Assembly (NCBI GenBank): GCA_964604875.1
Contig: CAZSAC010000004.1
Span: 1-55,974, forward strand
Source of the DNA: JAVVSR01 sp964604875
GTDB lineage: Bacteria; Bacillota; Clostridia; Christensenellales; CAG-917
Reading direction: 5' to 3'
Length of the DNA stretch: 55,974 bases
The translations under genes and the position numbers were made by a program. The notes beneath the pieces are model-generated. The model saw only the letters and a program-made list of their open reading frames with translations. It searched no databases and was not told the origin of the DNA. Positions 34,584 through 42,855 of this stretch are shown in pieces. Within the stretch, counting starts at the first letter, position 1, and the number at the start of each line of letters is the position of its first letter.

Positions 34584-35411
34584 ATGGAAATTATTAAGGT
34601 AGATAATATAACCTATGAATACAAGCAGTTTGAGGCTCCGCCGTTAGTTGCGCTTAAAGATGTTTCCTTTAGCGTGACAGAGGGGGAGTTCTTGGCGATA
34701 GTCGGTTCAAACGGCAGCGGTAAATCAACCCTTGCAAAACACTTGAACGGATTGCTTTTGCCAACCAAGGGCGAGGTTGGCGTTTATGGTGTACTGACAG
34801 CCGATGAAGACAAAATATTCGATATAAGAAAAAACGTCGGAATGGTATTTCAAAACCCCGATAATCAGATGGTCGCCACGATTGTGGAAGACGACGTTGC
34901 GTTCGGTCCCGAAAATTTGGGCGTTCCCCGAGAGGAAATTATAAGCAGAGTTGAGTGGGCGTTATCGGCGGTTGGAATGTCGCAATACCGCACAGCTACT
35001 CCTCACAAAATGAGTGGCGGACAAAAACAGCGTATCGCTATCGCCAGCGTACTTGCGATGCGTCCTCGAGTTTTGGTTTTGGATGAGGCGACTTCAATGC
35101 TTGACCCGCAAGGAAGAAGGGATATAATCGGCATTCTACACCGTCTCAACAAAGAGGAAAATATCACCATAATTTTGATAACTCACCATATGGACGAGGT
35201 GTGCGGGGCAGATAGGGTTATCGTGCTTAACGACGGAGAACTGGTTGCGCAAACTTCGCCGAAAGAGCTGTTTAAACAAGATATTTCTGCATATAAACTG
35301 TCGCTTCCGATTGTTACGCAAATTGCGCACAGCCTACAAAGCAAAGGCTTTGATGTTGCGCCCGATACTATTTTCGAGGAGGAATTGATTGAACAATTAT
35401 GTCGATTTTAA
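34584..35411 (+). CDS. ecfA1: ECF transporter ATP-binding protein EcfA1
   Basis: This 275-residue ATPase powers the energy-coupling factor vitamin transporter. Walker A is GSNGSGKS (41-48), the Q-loop region is MVFQNPDNQMVATIVEDDVAFGPE, the signature is MSGGQKQR (about 143-150) and Walker B is VLVLDEATSMLDP. The EDDVAFGPE stretch is typical of CbiO/EcfA proteins. AGAGGAC precedes the ATG. It overlaps ecfA2 by 13 bases and pairs with it as a heterodimer. Confidence 0.94.
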   Translation: MEIIKVDNITYEYKQFEAPPLVALKDVSFSVTEGEFLAIVGSNGSGKSTLAKHLNGLLLPTKGEVGVYGVLTADEDKIFDIRKNVGMVFQNPDNQMVATIVEDDVAFGPENLGVPREEIISRVEWALSAVGMSQYRTATPHKMSGGQKQRIAIASVLAMRPRVLVLDEATSMLDPQGRRDIIGILHRLNKEENITIILITHHMDEVCGADRVIVLNDGELVAQTSPKELFKQDISAYKLSLPIVTQIAHSLQSKGFDVAPDTIFEEELIEQLCRF

Positions 35412-36250
35412 TTGAAAATCTAAGTTATGTCTATTCCCCCAAATCCCCCTATGAGCATAGGGCGCTTGACAATGTATCCCTTACCATAGAGGACGGGGAT
35501 TTTATTGGCGTTATCGGACCGACGGGCAGTGGTAAAAGTACGCTCATACAACATTTAAACGGACTTATAAAATTGACGTCCGGGGAAATTACGGTGGGCG
35601 ATATAAAAATTCATCAAAAGCCCGATTTAAAAAAACTGCGTCAAAGGGTGGGTATGGTTTTTCAATACCCCGAGTATCAGCTTTTTGACGAAACGGTGGC
35701 AAAGGACGTTGCTTTCGGCCCTAAAAATTTGGGATTATCCAAAGAGGAAATAGATTTAAGGGTAAAAGAGGCGATAGATACAGTGGGTTTAAATTACGCC
35801 GAGGTAGCGGAACGTTCCCCGTTTGAGCTTTCGGGCGGACAAAAACGTAGAGTAGCCATCGCAGGGGTGATTGCGATGCGCCCCGAAATTTTGGTTTTGG
35901 ACGAGCCTACCGCAGGCCTAGACCCCGTCGGGCGAGAGGAAATGTTCGAGCTGATTGCAAAGCTTAAAAAAACGACGTCGCGCACAATTATTATGGTATC
36001 GCACAATATGGACGAAATAGCTGCCGTTGCAAATAAAATCGCCGTGCTTTTTAACGGCAGGTTAGAATATTTCGACACTCCCAAAAACGTGTTTTCGCAC
36101 GGGGATAGGCTATGTGAAATAGGTTTGGATATTCCCCAAACAATAAAAATTGCAAATAGCCTGAGGGCGCAAGGCGTCGAGCTAGGCGACGACTGTCTGA
36201 CGGCGGAAAGGTTTGTGGAAAAGTTTTGTCAAACGAGGTCGCTAAAATGA
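35399..36250 (+). CDS. ecfA2: ECF transporter ATP-binding protein EcfA2
   Basis: This 283-residue partner ATPase has Walker A GPTGSGKS (40-47), MVFQYPEYQLFDETVAKDVAFGP for the Q-loop, the signature LSGGQKRR and Walker B ILVLDEPTAGLDP. The YPEYQLFD variant is typical of EcfA2. It starts inside the end of ecfA1 and its own end overlaps the ecfT start by 4 bases, so subunits should be made in step. Confidence 0.94.
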   Translation: MSILIENLSYVYSPKSPYEHRALDNVSLTIEDGDFIGVIGPTGSGKSTLIQHLNGLIKLTSGEITVGDIKIHQKPDLKKLRQRVGMVFQYPEYQLFDETVAKDVAFGPKNLGLSKEEIDLRVKEAIDTVGLNYAEVAERSPFELSGGQKRRVAIAGVIAMRPEILVLDEPTAGLDPVGREEMFELIAKLKKTTSRTIIMVSHNMDEIAAVANKIAVLFNGRLEYFDTPKNVFSHGDRLCEIGLDIPQTIKIANSLRAQGVELGDDCLTAERFVEKFCQTRSLK

Positions 36251-37059
36251 AAGATTTAACCTTTGGACAATATTATCCGACAGACTCGGCGATACACAAA
36301 ATGGACGCGCGCGCAAAACTGGTTTTGCTTACTGTATATATTGTTGCGATATTCTTTATAAAAAGTTATTTTGGCTATGTCATTGCGGCAACGCTTGTGT
36401 TGTTTATGTCGATAATGTCGAAAGTTCCGATTGTCAAAATTCTTAAATCCATAAAGCGCATATTGTTTTTGGTTATTTTCACAGCATTACTCAACTTATT
36501 TTTTGTCAAAGAAGGAAATATTTTAGTGTCGTGGTGGATATTTAAAATCACCGATTACGGGGTTAATTTTGCCATTATGATGGCGCTAAGGCTTGTTTTG
36601 TTGGTTATAGGCACGACATTTTTGACGTTGACAACCACTCCGATGGCGCTGACAGACGGCATTGAAAGTTTGTTGAAACCCTTGAAATATATTAAAGTTC
36701 CCGTGCACGATATTGCGATAATAATGAGCATCGCTTTACGTTTTATACCCACGCTGGTAGACGAAACAAACAAGATAATAAATGCTCAAAAAGCCCGTGG
36801 CGCGGATTTTGATACGGGCAATATTTTTGCAAGAGCAAAGGCGCTTTTGCCTATATTGATACCGCTGTTCGTCAGCTCCTTTAGGCGCGCGGACGAGCTT
36901 GCTTTAGCGTTGGATTCTCGCTGCTATAACGCCACCCCAAACAGGACGAAAATGAAGGTACAAAAAATCACCTTCAGAGACGTTGTAGGGTTTTTAATTG
37001 TGGGCGGAGTTTTGGCTGTTATAATTGTTGACCGTTTTGTGTGGTTAGGGGTTTTTTAA
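36247..37059 (+). CDS. ecfT: ECF transporter transmembrane protein EcfT
   Basis: This 270-residue membrane protein with about five or six helices couples the two ATPases to interchangeable S components such as BioY (22.9 kb). The coupling-helix motif ARG is present in NAQKARGADFDTGN and a second similar segment near ALDSRCYN. The ATG at 36247 follows GAGG by 8 bases; a TTG at 36226 is less likely. The truA start follows the stop directly. Confidence 0.93.
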   Translation: MKDLTFGQYYPTDSAIHKMDARAKLVLLTVYIVAIFFIKSYFGYVIAATLVLFMSIMSKVPIVKILKSIKRILFLVIFTALLNLFFVKEGNILVSWWIFKITDYGVNFAIMMALRLVLLVIGTTFLTLTTTPMALTDGIESLLKPLKYIKVPVHDIAIIMSIALRFIPTLVDETNKIINAQKARGADFDTGNIFARAKALLPILIPLFVSSFRRADELALALDSRCYNATPNRTKMKVQKITFRDVVGFLIVGGVLAVIIVDRFVWLGVF

Positions 37060-37806
37060 ATGAGATACAAAATCACCGTGTCATATTTGGGGACCAGCTA
37101 TTGCGGCTGGCAGAATCAAAAAAACGGCGAAAGCGTGCAAGAGATTTTAGAAAAGGCATTTTTCAAGCTTTTTCAAAATAAAGTGTCCATATACGCCAGT
37201 GGTCGCACAGACGCCGGAGTACACGCGGAGGGACAGGTTGCTCACTTTGACGCGGAAACTTCAATCCCTGCCGAAAAAATTCCTTTTGCCGTAAACACAT
37301 TATTGCCCGAAGACGTGCGTGTTTTGGCGTGCGAAGCGGTAGATGAAAATTTCCACGCGCGGTTTTGCGCCAAGCGAAAAACCTATGAATATCGGCTGTA
37401 TCAATCTCCGCATATCAGCCCTTTGGAAAATATAACTGCCGAGCAAGTTTGCGGAAGCTTAGATATTGAAGCAATGAAAAAGGCAGCAAAGTATATTGAA
37501 GGCAAGCACGATTTTAAATGCTTTGAAGCAACCGGAAGCAAGATAATTGATACAGTGCGCACGATATACGGCGTAGAAATATTGACTGACAACAATAAAA
37601 TCACTATCAGCGTTACGGGCAACGGTTTTTTATATAATATGGTGAGAATTATTGCAGGGACGCTTGTAGACGTAGGAAAAGGCAAGCTATCCGCAGAGGC
37701 GATTCCCGAAATTATCTTAAAAAAAGACAGAACCTTGGCGGGGAAAACCTTGCCCGCAAAGGGACTTTGTTTAAAATCGGTAAAATACGATTCGACGGAG
37801 CGTTAA
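37060..37806 (+). CDS. truA: tRNA pseudouridine(38-40) synthase
   Basis: This 248-residue enzyme modifies U38-U40 in the anticodon arm of many tRNAs. The catalytic aspartate is D51 in SGRTDAGVHAEGQVAHFD (48-65). Other family segments are FHARFCAKRKTYEYR and FLYNMVRIIAGTLVDVGKG. Its ATG follows the ecfT stop with no spacing. The order ecfA1-ecfA2-ecfT-truA-rplM-rpsI is conserved in Firmicutes. Confidence 0.94.
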   Translation: MRYKITVSYLGTSYCGWQNQKNGESVQEILEKAFFKLFQNKVSIYASGRTDAGVHAEGQVAHFDAETSIPAEKIPFAVNTLLPEDVRVLACEAVDENFHARFCAKRKTYEYRLYQSPHISPLENITAEQVCGSLDIEAMKKAAKYIEGKHDFKCFEATGSKIIDTVRTIYGVEILTDNNKITISVTGNGFLYNMVRIIAGTLVDVGKGKLSAEAIPEIILKKDRTLAGKTLPAKGLCLKSVKYDSTER

Positions 37807-37860
37807 TTTTGCAAAATCTAATTATTTATAATTATAGGGCAATCTATGTAGGAAAATTGC

Positions 37861-37889
37861 TTGACAAGTTTTGATTTGCACGATATTAT
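37861..37889 (+). promoter_or_regulatory. Promoter of rplM-rpsI
   Basis: TTGACA (37861-37866) and TATTAT (37884-37889) are 17 bases apart. The predicted leader is about 95 bases, long enough for a ribosomal-protein leader structure, but I could not draw a convincing one. Confidence 0.7.
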
Positions 37890-37992
37890 ATACTAGTCTA
37901 AAAATCGGAAAAAGTGTTGATTATAAATTAGCCCCTTATATTTAATGCGTCCCGAAAAAACGTAATATTAAAATTTGGAGGTCTTTACCATT

Positions 37993-38421
37993 ATGAAAAC
38001 TTATATGGCAAAGCCCGAAACAGTCGAAAGGAAATGGTATGTTGTCGATGCAACCGATATGGTGCTCGGCCGTTTGGCAAGCCAAGTTGCAGCGGTTTTA
38101 CGCGGCAAAAACAAGCCTACCTTTACTCCTAACGTCGATACGGGCGACCATGTTATCATTATCAACTGCGCCAAGGTTCGTTTGACAGGCAAAAAGTTGG
38201 AGCAAAAATACTATCGTTATCATACCGGCTATGTAAGCGGTTTAAAGGAAGTTCAATATAAAAAGATTATGGCTGAAAAGCCTGAGTTTGCTGTTTTCAA
38301 CGCAGTAAAAGGCATGCTTCCTAAAAACATACTCGGCCGTCAAATGTTGACAAAACTTAAAGTTTATGCCGGCAGTGAACATAATCAACAAGCTCAAAAA
38401 CCTGTTGAGCTTAAGTTTTAA
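37993..38421 (+). CDS. rplM: 50S ribosomal protein L13
   Basis: This 142-residue protein is normal in length and pattern for L13: WYVVDATDMVLGRLASQVA near the N-terminus, then GDHVIIINCAKVRLTGKK and the KMLP-like GMLPKNILGRQMLTKLKVYAG. The ATG at 37993 has GGAGG about 11 bases upstream; the in-frame TTG at 37975 overlaps that site and is rejected. It is followed by rpsI after 12 bases. Confidence 0.96.
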   Translation: MKTYMAKPETVERKWYVVDATDMVLGRLASQVAAVLRGKNKPTFTPNVDTGDHVIIINCAKVRLTGKKLEQKYYRYHTGYVSGLKEVQYKKIMAEKPEFAVFNAVKGMLPKNILGRQMLTKLKVYAGSEHNQQAQKPVELKF

Positions 38422-38433
38422 TTGAGGTGAATT

Positions 38434-38850
38434 ATGGCAACTAAGAAAACCGTTAAAAAGAAAGTGCAATATTGGGGAACAGGCCGTCGTAAGAAGGCGA
38501 TTGCCCGTGTACGTTTAATTCCCGGCGGCGAAGGCGCAATCACCATCAATAAGCGTGATATCGCTGAATACTTCCCTCAAGATACAATGAAGGTTATCGT
38601 AAGACAACCCTTGGTTTTGACCGCAACCTCCGAAAAATATGATATTTTCGTAAATGTTTGCGGCGGTGGATTTACAGGACAAGCAGGAGCTATCCGTCAC
38701 GGTATCGCCCGCGCTTTGATTGTAGCTGAACCCGAGCTTAGAGGCGCATTGAAGAAAGCCGGCTTCTTAACTCGTGACCCACGTACCAAAGAGCGTAAGA
38801 AATACGGTCTCAAAAAAGCTCGTCGCGCTCCGCAATTCAGCAAACGTTAA
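38434..38850 (+). CDS. rpsI: 30S ribosomal protein S9
   Basis: This 138-residue protein has the S9 hallmarks: YWGTGRRKKAIARVRL near the start, GGGFTGQAGAIRHGIARAL in the middle and the basic tail KKYGLKKARRAPQFSKR that reaches the ribosomal P site. GAGGTG precedes the ATG. It closes the rplM-rpsI unit with a terminator. Confidence 0.97.
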   Translation: MATKKTVKKKVQYWGTGRRKKAIARVRLIPGGEGAITINKRDIAEYFPQDTMKVIVRQPLVLTATSEKYDIFVNVCGGGFTGQAGAIRHGIARALIVAEPELRGALKKAGFLTRDPRTKERKKYGLKKARRAPQFSKR

Positions 38851-38879
38851 TCGCAAGAAAACGTATCATCAAAAAAATT

Positions 38880-38909
38880 CAACCCGAACCTTTTGGTTTG
38901 GGTTGTTTT
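38880..38909 (+). terminator. Terminator after rpsI
   Basis: CAACCCGAACC pairs with GGTTTGGGTTG (one wobble pair) around TTTT and is followed by a short T-run. Confidence 0.85.
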
Positions 38910-38984
38910 ATATATTAAAAATATTATAACTGCACTTACATATATACCTAAGAAAATGTAGGCGCTTTTTGTTTAAAAAAATTA

Positions 38985-38997
38985 AAACAAATTGTTT
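38985..38997. promoter_or_regulatory. Palindrome upstream of the SDR cassette promoter
   Basis: AAACAA-A-TTGTTT is a perfect inverted repeat about a single central base, and pairing extends on each side with one mismatch. It ends 8 bases before the -35 element. It is a candidate operator for the TetR-type regulator encoded in the same cassette. Confidence 0.35.
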
Positions 38998-39005
38998 AAA
39001 ATGAA

Positions 39006-39034
39006 TTGTAAAATCGAAATTAGTGTGTTAGAAT
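39006..39034 (+). promoter_or_regulatory. Promoter of the SDR cassette
   Basis: TTGTAA (39006-39011), 17-base spacer and TAGAAT (39029-39034), with an extended TG one base before the -10 element. Confidence 0.6.
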
Positions 39035-39091
39035 ATTGTCATAAACTCTATTTTTATAGATAAATCAAAAAATTTTTAGGTGAGGAAGTTT

Positions 39092-40711
39092 ATGGAAAAG
39101 AAAAAATTGTTAGTAACAGGTGCTTCCGGCAATATGGGAAGCGAGGTTTTGAAGCAATGTATGGAAACCGGCCGTATTCAAGGCATAGTTTTGCTTCGTA
39201 AGAAACCTGCAAACGAGAAATTGGCTGAAAAGCTACAAGCAAAATGGGGCAAAGATTTGACGGTTATTTTTGGCGACTTGTCGAAATTTGATGATTGCGT
39301 TAAGGCAGTTGAGAAAGCCGATTACGTTTTCCACTGCGCAGCAGTTATTCCTCCTGTATCAGACCACAATCCCAAACTTGCAAACGGAACAAACTTTGTC
39401 GGCGCTAAAAACTTATGCGACGCTATCGCAGCTAATCCCCGTCACGACGAAATTAAATTCATCGAAATCGGCACAGTTGCAGAATACGGCAACCGTAACT
39501 TTAAACACGCTTGGGGTCGTGTAGGCGATCCGTTAATCGTATCGGCTTTCGACTTTTACGCTTGCACAAAGCTACGCGCTGAACGCCATATCATTGAAAG
39601 CGGCTTAAAATATTGGGTATCTTTACGTCAATCGGGTATCCTTTATGACAACTTTATGCTTAACAACCTAAACGATGGTTTGATGTTCCATACAGCTTGG
39701 AACTGTCCTATTGAGTGGGCTACCGCGCGTTCATCGGGCCTAATGGCAAAAAATCTTGTCATCGGCGATATGGACGGCACTTTACCTGAGGAATTCTGGC
39801 GCAGAGTTTACAACATCGGTAACGGCGAGAAAGCTCGTGTTACTGGCTATGAAACTTTCGACGCAGGCTTTGGTTTAATGGGCGCGCACGCTAAGGATTT
39901 ATATAAACCTAATTGGAACGTTGCTCGTAACTTCCACTGTATGTGGTATTATGACAGTGACGTATTAGACAGTTATTTACATTTCCAAGACAGTGAATCA
40001 TTCCAAGATTTCTGGGATAATCTGGGAAGCAAATTCTTCTACAAACTTTGGAAATTCGGCAAACCTTTCAAGGGCTTAATTCGTAAATTTGCAATCGAAC
40101 GTTTGTTCAAAAACAGCAATGGCCCGATGTTCTGGATTAACCACGACGATATGGAAGGCCGTATTAAGGCGTTCTATGGCAGCCGTGACGCTTTCAAAGC
40201 AATCCCCGACTGGGATAAATATCCGCTCCTCCACGAAGGCAATACCGAAGACGGCAAAATCAGCGAAGTTTTCCCACATATCAAAAACTTTGAAGAATTT
40301 AAAAAGAAGAAAAACGTTACCCGTGATATGCTTTTAAACCACGGCTTCGACGATACTAAACCCGATAGCGAAATCGACATCAACGACTGTATTTCCGCAG
40401 CTGAATTCAGAGGCGGCAAGTGCTTAAGCGATACAATGGTTAAGGGCGATATGTATACAAAATTAAAGTGGTCTTGCCACAACGGACACGAATTTGAGGC
40501 TTCTCCCTATTTGATTTTACGTACCGGACACTGGTGCCCTGAATGTTTCCAACCCGCTCCGTGGAACTTCGACGAGCTTGCAAAACACAGCCCGTTTATT
40601 GCGCAAATTTGGTATGACACACATTCTCCTGATGAGCATAACTATTTCGACGAAAATTGCTATAAAGATATGTTGAAATACGACGAAATGGAAAAGAAGA
40701 AAAAGAAGTAA
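39092..40711 (+). CDS. Extended SDR (NAD-dependent epimerase/dehydratase) with C-terminal zinc ribbon
   Basis: This 539-residue protein has an N-terminal NAD(P)-binding Rossmann domain with TGASGNMG (9-16) and the catalytic YACTK (Tyr156, Lys160). Extended SDRs are normally about 300-350 residues. Here a long C-terminal part follows. It contains a probable zinc ribbon at about 460-485 (Cys462, His466, Cys482, Cys485; W-S-C-H-N-G-H-E-F, then W-C-P-E-C), like the DUF4379-type ribbons, then a lysine tail. AGGTGAGGA precedes the ATG at 39092. Arg codons are mostly CGT, as in the ribosomal genes, suggesting strong expression. The substrate is unknown. It heads a cassette with a TetR regulator and another SDR. 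Confidence 0.75.
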   Translation: MEKKKLLVTGASGNMGSEVLKQCMETGRIQGIVLLRKKPANEKLAEKLQAKWGKDLTVIFGDLSKFDDCVKAVEKADYVFHCAAVIPPVSDHNPKLANGTNFVGAKNLCDAIAANPRHDEIKFIEIGTVAEYGNRNFKHAWGRVGDPLIVSAFDFYACTKLRAERHIIESGLKYWVSLRQSGILYDNFMLNNLNDGLMFHTAWNCPIEWATARSSGLMAKNLVIGDMDGTLPEEFWRRVYNIGNGEKARVTGYETFDAGFGLMGAHAKDLYKPNWNVARNFHCMWYYDSDVLDSYLHFQDSESFQDFWDNLGSKFFYKLWKFGKPFKGLIRKFAIERLFKNSNGPMFWINHDDMEGRIKAFYGSRDAFKAIPDWDKYPLLHEGNTEDGKISEVFPHIKNFEEFKKKKNVTRDMLLNHGFDDTKPDSEIDINDCISAAEFRGGKCLSDTMVKGDMYTKLKWSCHNGHEFEASPYLILRTGHWCPECFQPAPWNFDELAKHSPFIAQIWYDTHSPDEHNYFDENCYKDMLKYDEMEKKKKK

Positions 40712-40714
40712 AAA

Positions 40715-41308
40715 ATGCGCAACTTCGAAACAAAAAAAGAAAAAATACTTGACGCCGCCTTGCGCTTGATTGTCAAACACGGCTCGGCAAACATCACAAT
40801 TCGCGAGGTTGCCAAAGAGGCGGGCGTCAATATTGCCGCTATAAACTACTATTTTTCGTCTAAAGAGCAAATGCTTTTGGAGATGGAAAAGTTGTTTAGG
40901 GATAATTTTGACGAGGCTTTTACCACTTTGGATAGAGACGATATATTCGGAGAGGAAAAGTTGCTTGTTTGGTTGAACAGCGCGCTTGCCTACGCAGTTC
41001 ATTATCCCGGCATATTTATTCTTTTAAGAGAAAAATTGGTGCTTGGAGTCGATAATCCCGAAAATGCTGCCATGGCTGCTCAACTTATGTTTAGAGTCGG
41101 ACAACTGCGGTCGCTTTTTAACGAGGTTGTCGGCTTACCCGATGAGAGTATTGAGTTGTTTTCAATGTTCGCATCGACAATTATGTGGCAGTTTGTTATC
41201 TCGCCAATGGTTTTCGGTCTTGATGAAACTTATAAAGAATTTGAGGCTCGAGATAACTATTTTAAGTACGTGCTAAACTTTTTTAAAACAAAAAACAATG
41301 TAAAATAA
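40715..41308 (+). CDS. TetR family transcriptional regulator
   Basis: This 197-residue protein has a TetR-type N-terminal DNA-binding domain: KKEKILDAALRLIVKHGSANIT, then the helix-turn-helix IREVAKEAGVNIAAINYYFSSKEQML (about 28-53). The C-terminal ligand domain is not diagnostic. It begins 3 bases after the first SDR and 17 bases before the second, so it probably controls this cassette, with ligand perhaps being a substrate or product of the SDRs. Its codon use is more ordinary than that of the flanking SDR genes. Confidence 0.88.
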   Translation: MRNFETKKEKILDAALRLIVKHGSANITIREVAKEAGVNIAAINYYFSSKEQMLLEMEKLFRDNFDEAFTTLDRDDIFGEEKLLVWLNSALAYAVHYPGIFILLREKLVLGVDNPENAAMAAQLMFRVGQLRSLFNEVVGLPDESIELFSMFASTIMWQFVISPMVFGLDETYKEFEARDNYFKYVLNFFKTKNNVK

Positions 41309-41325
41309 TATGGAGGGTTTTTATT

Positions 41326-42432
41326 ATGCTTAGAGATATCAAAAAGGTATTTATCTTTGGTGGCACAGGCTTTTTAGGCTATTATGCCGCTTTAGAGTTT
41401 TTACGCAAGGGCGTTGCTGTTGACACACTTGCATTACCTGTTAAAGACGATAAAGATTTGTCGGGAGTAGGCGATTGGTTCCCAAAGGAAGTCGGTTTAA
41501 AATACGGCAATCTTTTCGAAATGACAGAGGATGAGCTTGTAGAAGTTTTGAAGGGCTATGACGGAATGGTTTATGCGGTTGGTCCCGATGATCGTTTTGT
41601 TCCAAAGGCTCCCGCTTACGATTTCTTCAAAGAAAAGCTTATTACAAAGGTTATTCCCGTGTTCAACGCAGCAAGACGCGCAGGTGTAAAACACGCTGTT
41701 TTACTTAGCTCCTATTTCTGCTATTTTGATAGGACATATCCTGAACGCAAACTTTCCGAACACCATTCTTATATTCGTGTTCGTAACGAGCAAGCTAAGG
41801 CTTTGATCGAGTGCGGCAGTGAAGACACAATGAGCGTTAGCGTGCTTGAATTACCATACATATTCGGCGCTATGCCCGAGCGTATGCCTTTGTGGAAAGA
41901 AGTTTTCTTAGACAGGTTTGAAAAAATGCCCGCTTGTTTCTTCACAACCGGCGGAACTATTATGATTCACGTTACAGGTATTGCCGAATCCGTTGTTGCG
42001 GGTATGTTTAACGGAAAGCACGGCGTTCGTTATCCTATCGGAAACAAAAACGTTAAATTCACGGATATGTTCAAAATCATCAATGATGAAGCAGGCGTGA
42101 AGAAAAAGGTTTTGGTTGTTCCTACTTGGATGGCTGCTATGGGCGGCGGATTTATTGACAAGAAGTTCCATAAGGAAGGACGCGAAGGCGGACTAGACCA
42201 TAAGAAACTTATGTATGATATTCAAAGCAAATACTATTATTTCGATCCGAAACCCGTTTGGGAGCAGCTTGGCTATGACGAGTTAGGCTACAACGGCGGT
42301 TTAGGAATCATTGAAGGTATCCATGACACCGTTAAAAACTGCTATCCCGACCGTTACGACGCTCAAGGCAATTTGAAACCTGAATGGCAAATTCCTGAAG
42401 GCAAAAAGCAATACAAGGGACCGAAAATCTAA
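41326..42432 (+). CDS. NAD-dependent epimerase/dehydratase family protein
   Basis: This 368-residue extended SDR has the nucleotide-binding GGTGFLG (12-18) after a first strand VFIF. The position of the catalytic YxxxK appears to be YIRVR (Tyr149, Arg153), that is lysine replaced by arginine, unless the alignment is shifted. The C-terminal half contains a basic loop (KKFHKEGREGG) and ends QIPEGKKQYKGPKI. GGAGGG lies before the ATG. Codon use (many CGT, GGC, AAA) suggests high expression. A terminator follows. It may act with the first SDR on a shared substrate; this is inference. Confidence 0.78.
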   Translation: MLRDIKKVFIFGGTGFLGYYAALEFLRKGVAVDTLALPVKDDKDLSGVGDWFPKEVGLKYGNLFEMTEDELVEVLKGYDGMVYAVGPDDRFVPKAPAYDFFKEKLITKVIPVFNAARRAGVKHAVLLSSYFCYFDRTYPERKLSEHHSYIRVRNEQAKALIECGSEDTMSVSVLELPYIFGAMPERMPLWKEVFLDRFEKMPACFFTTGGTIMIHVTGIAESVVAGMFNGKHGVRYPIGNKNVKFTDMFKIINDEAGVKKKVLVVPTWMAAMGGGFIDKKFHKEGREGGLDHKKLMYDIQSKYYYFDPKPVWEQLGYDELGYNGGLGIIEGIHDTVKNCYPDRYDAQGNLKPEWQIPEGKKQYKGPKI

Positions 42433-42449
42433 TTTTTAGAGTATATTTT

Positions 42450-42485
42450 AAACGGCAAACTTTTTTAGTTTGCCGTTTTGTTTTA
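42450..42485 (+). terminator. Terminator of the SDR cassette
   Basis: AACGGCAAAC pairs perfectly with GTTTGCCGTT around a 7-base loop and is followed by TTGTTTTAT. Confidence 0.88.
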
Positions 42486-42495
42486 TATTAAACAA

Positions 42496-42522
42496 TAAAA
42501 AAAGCATTGTAAAAACAATGCC
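42496..42522 (-). terminator. Terminator of the 51-residue acidic peptide gene
   Basis: On the minus strand GCATTGT/ACAATGC forms a perfect 7-bp stem with a 4-base loop, followed by seven T residues. Confidence 0.8.
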
Positions 42523-42553
42523 AAATTAAATATAATATTAAATTAATCCAAAA

Positions 42554-42709
42554 CTACCAATTTTCGTTGTCGTCAATAGGCGCAACGGGCGCGGCAGAAA
42601 ATTTAAGCTCTTCCGAAGTTTCTTCTTTAGCAGTTTCAGAGTCGGTAGCCTCAAGGTTTATGTCTTCAAAAAAATTTGTAGACGATAAAATTTTAATTTC
42701 CTCCTCCAT
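42554..42709 (-). CDS. Small acidic protein, 51 residues
   Basis: I do not recognise this protein. It is 51 residues, strongly acidic and Glu/Thr/Ser-rich in the middle, starts MEEEIKILSS and ends APIDDNENW. There is no cysteine, signal peptide or membrane segment. The start at 42709 is chosen because GGAGG lies 8 bases upstream; a longer frame to 42748 runs into the promoter. It has its own consensus promoter with a palindromic operator and its own terminator, so it is a self-contained regulated gene. A short precursor peptide is one possibility, but no maturation enzyme is nearby. Confidence 0.6.
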   Translation of the reverse strand: MEEEIKILSSTNFFEDINLEATDSETAKEETSEELKFSAAPVAPIDDNENW

Positions 42710-42734
42710 ATACGCAACCTCCATTAATAAAAAA

Positions 42735-42763
42735 ATTATAACACACAAAAGCGCTTTTGTAAA
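42735..42763 (-). promoter_or_regulatory. Promoter of the 51-residue acidic peptide gene
   Basis: On the minus strand TTTACA (42758-42763) and a perfect TATAAT (42735-42740) are 17 bases apart. Confidence 0.75.
42745..42760. promoter_or_regulatory. Perfect 16-bp palindrome between -35 and -10
   Basis: ACAAAAGCGCTTTTGT is a perfect palindrome that fills the promoter spacer and touches the -35 hexamer. A dimeric repressor bound there would block RNA polymerase. The cognate regulator is not known. Confidence 0.6.
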
Positions 42764-42783
42764 TACTCTCCTAAAAAAAACTG

Positions 42784-42829
42784 TAAAAAAACGTCTTAAG
42801 ACTTAAAAAATAAGGCAAAAGACGTTTTT
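42784..42829 (-). terminator. Probable terminator of the 48-residue protein gene
   Basis: Read on the minus strand, AAAAACGTCTT pairs with AAGACGTTTTT across a 22-base loop, and the T-run continues the second arm. The long loop lowers confidence. Confidence 0.5.
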
Positions 42830-42855
42830 AAACGCTTTATTTAAGGAAAAATTTC

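Noticed and set aside
42567..42806. A 79-codon + strand frame opposite the 51-residue gene
   Set aside because: It has no ribosome binding site and lies over the promoter and terminator of the minus-strand gene, whose signals are much stronger.
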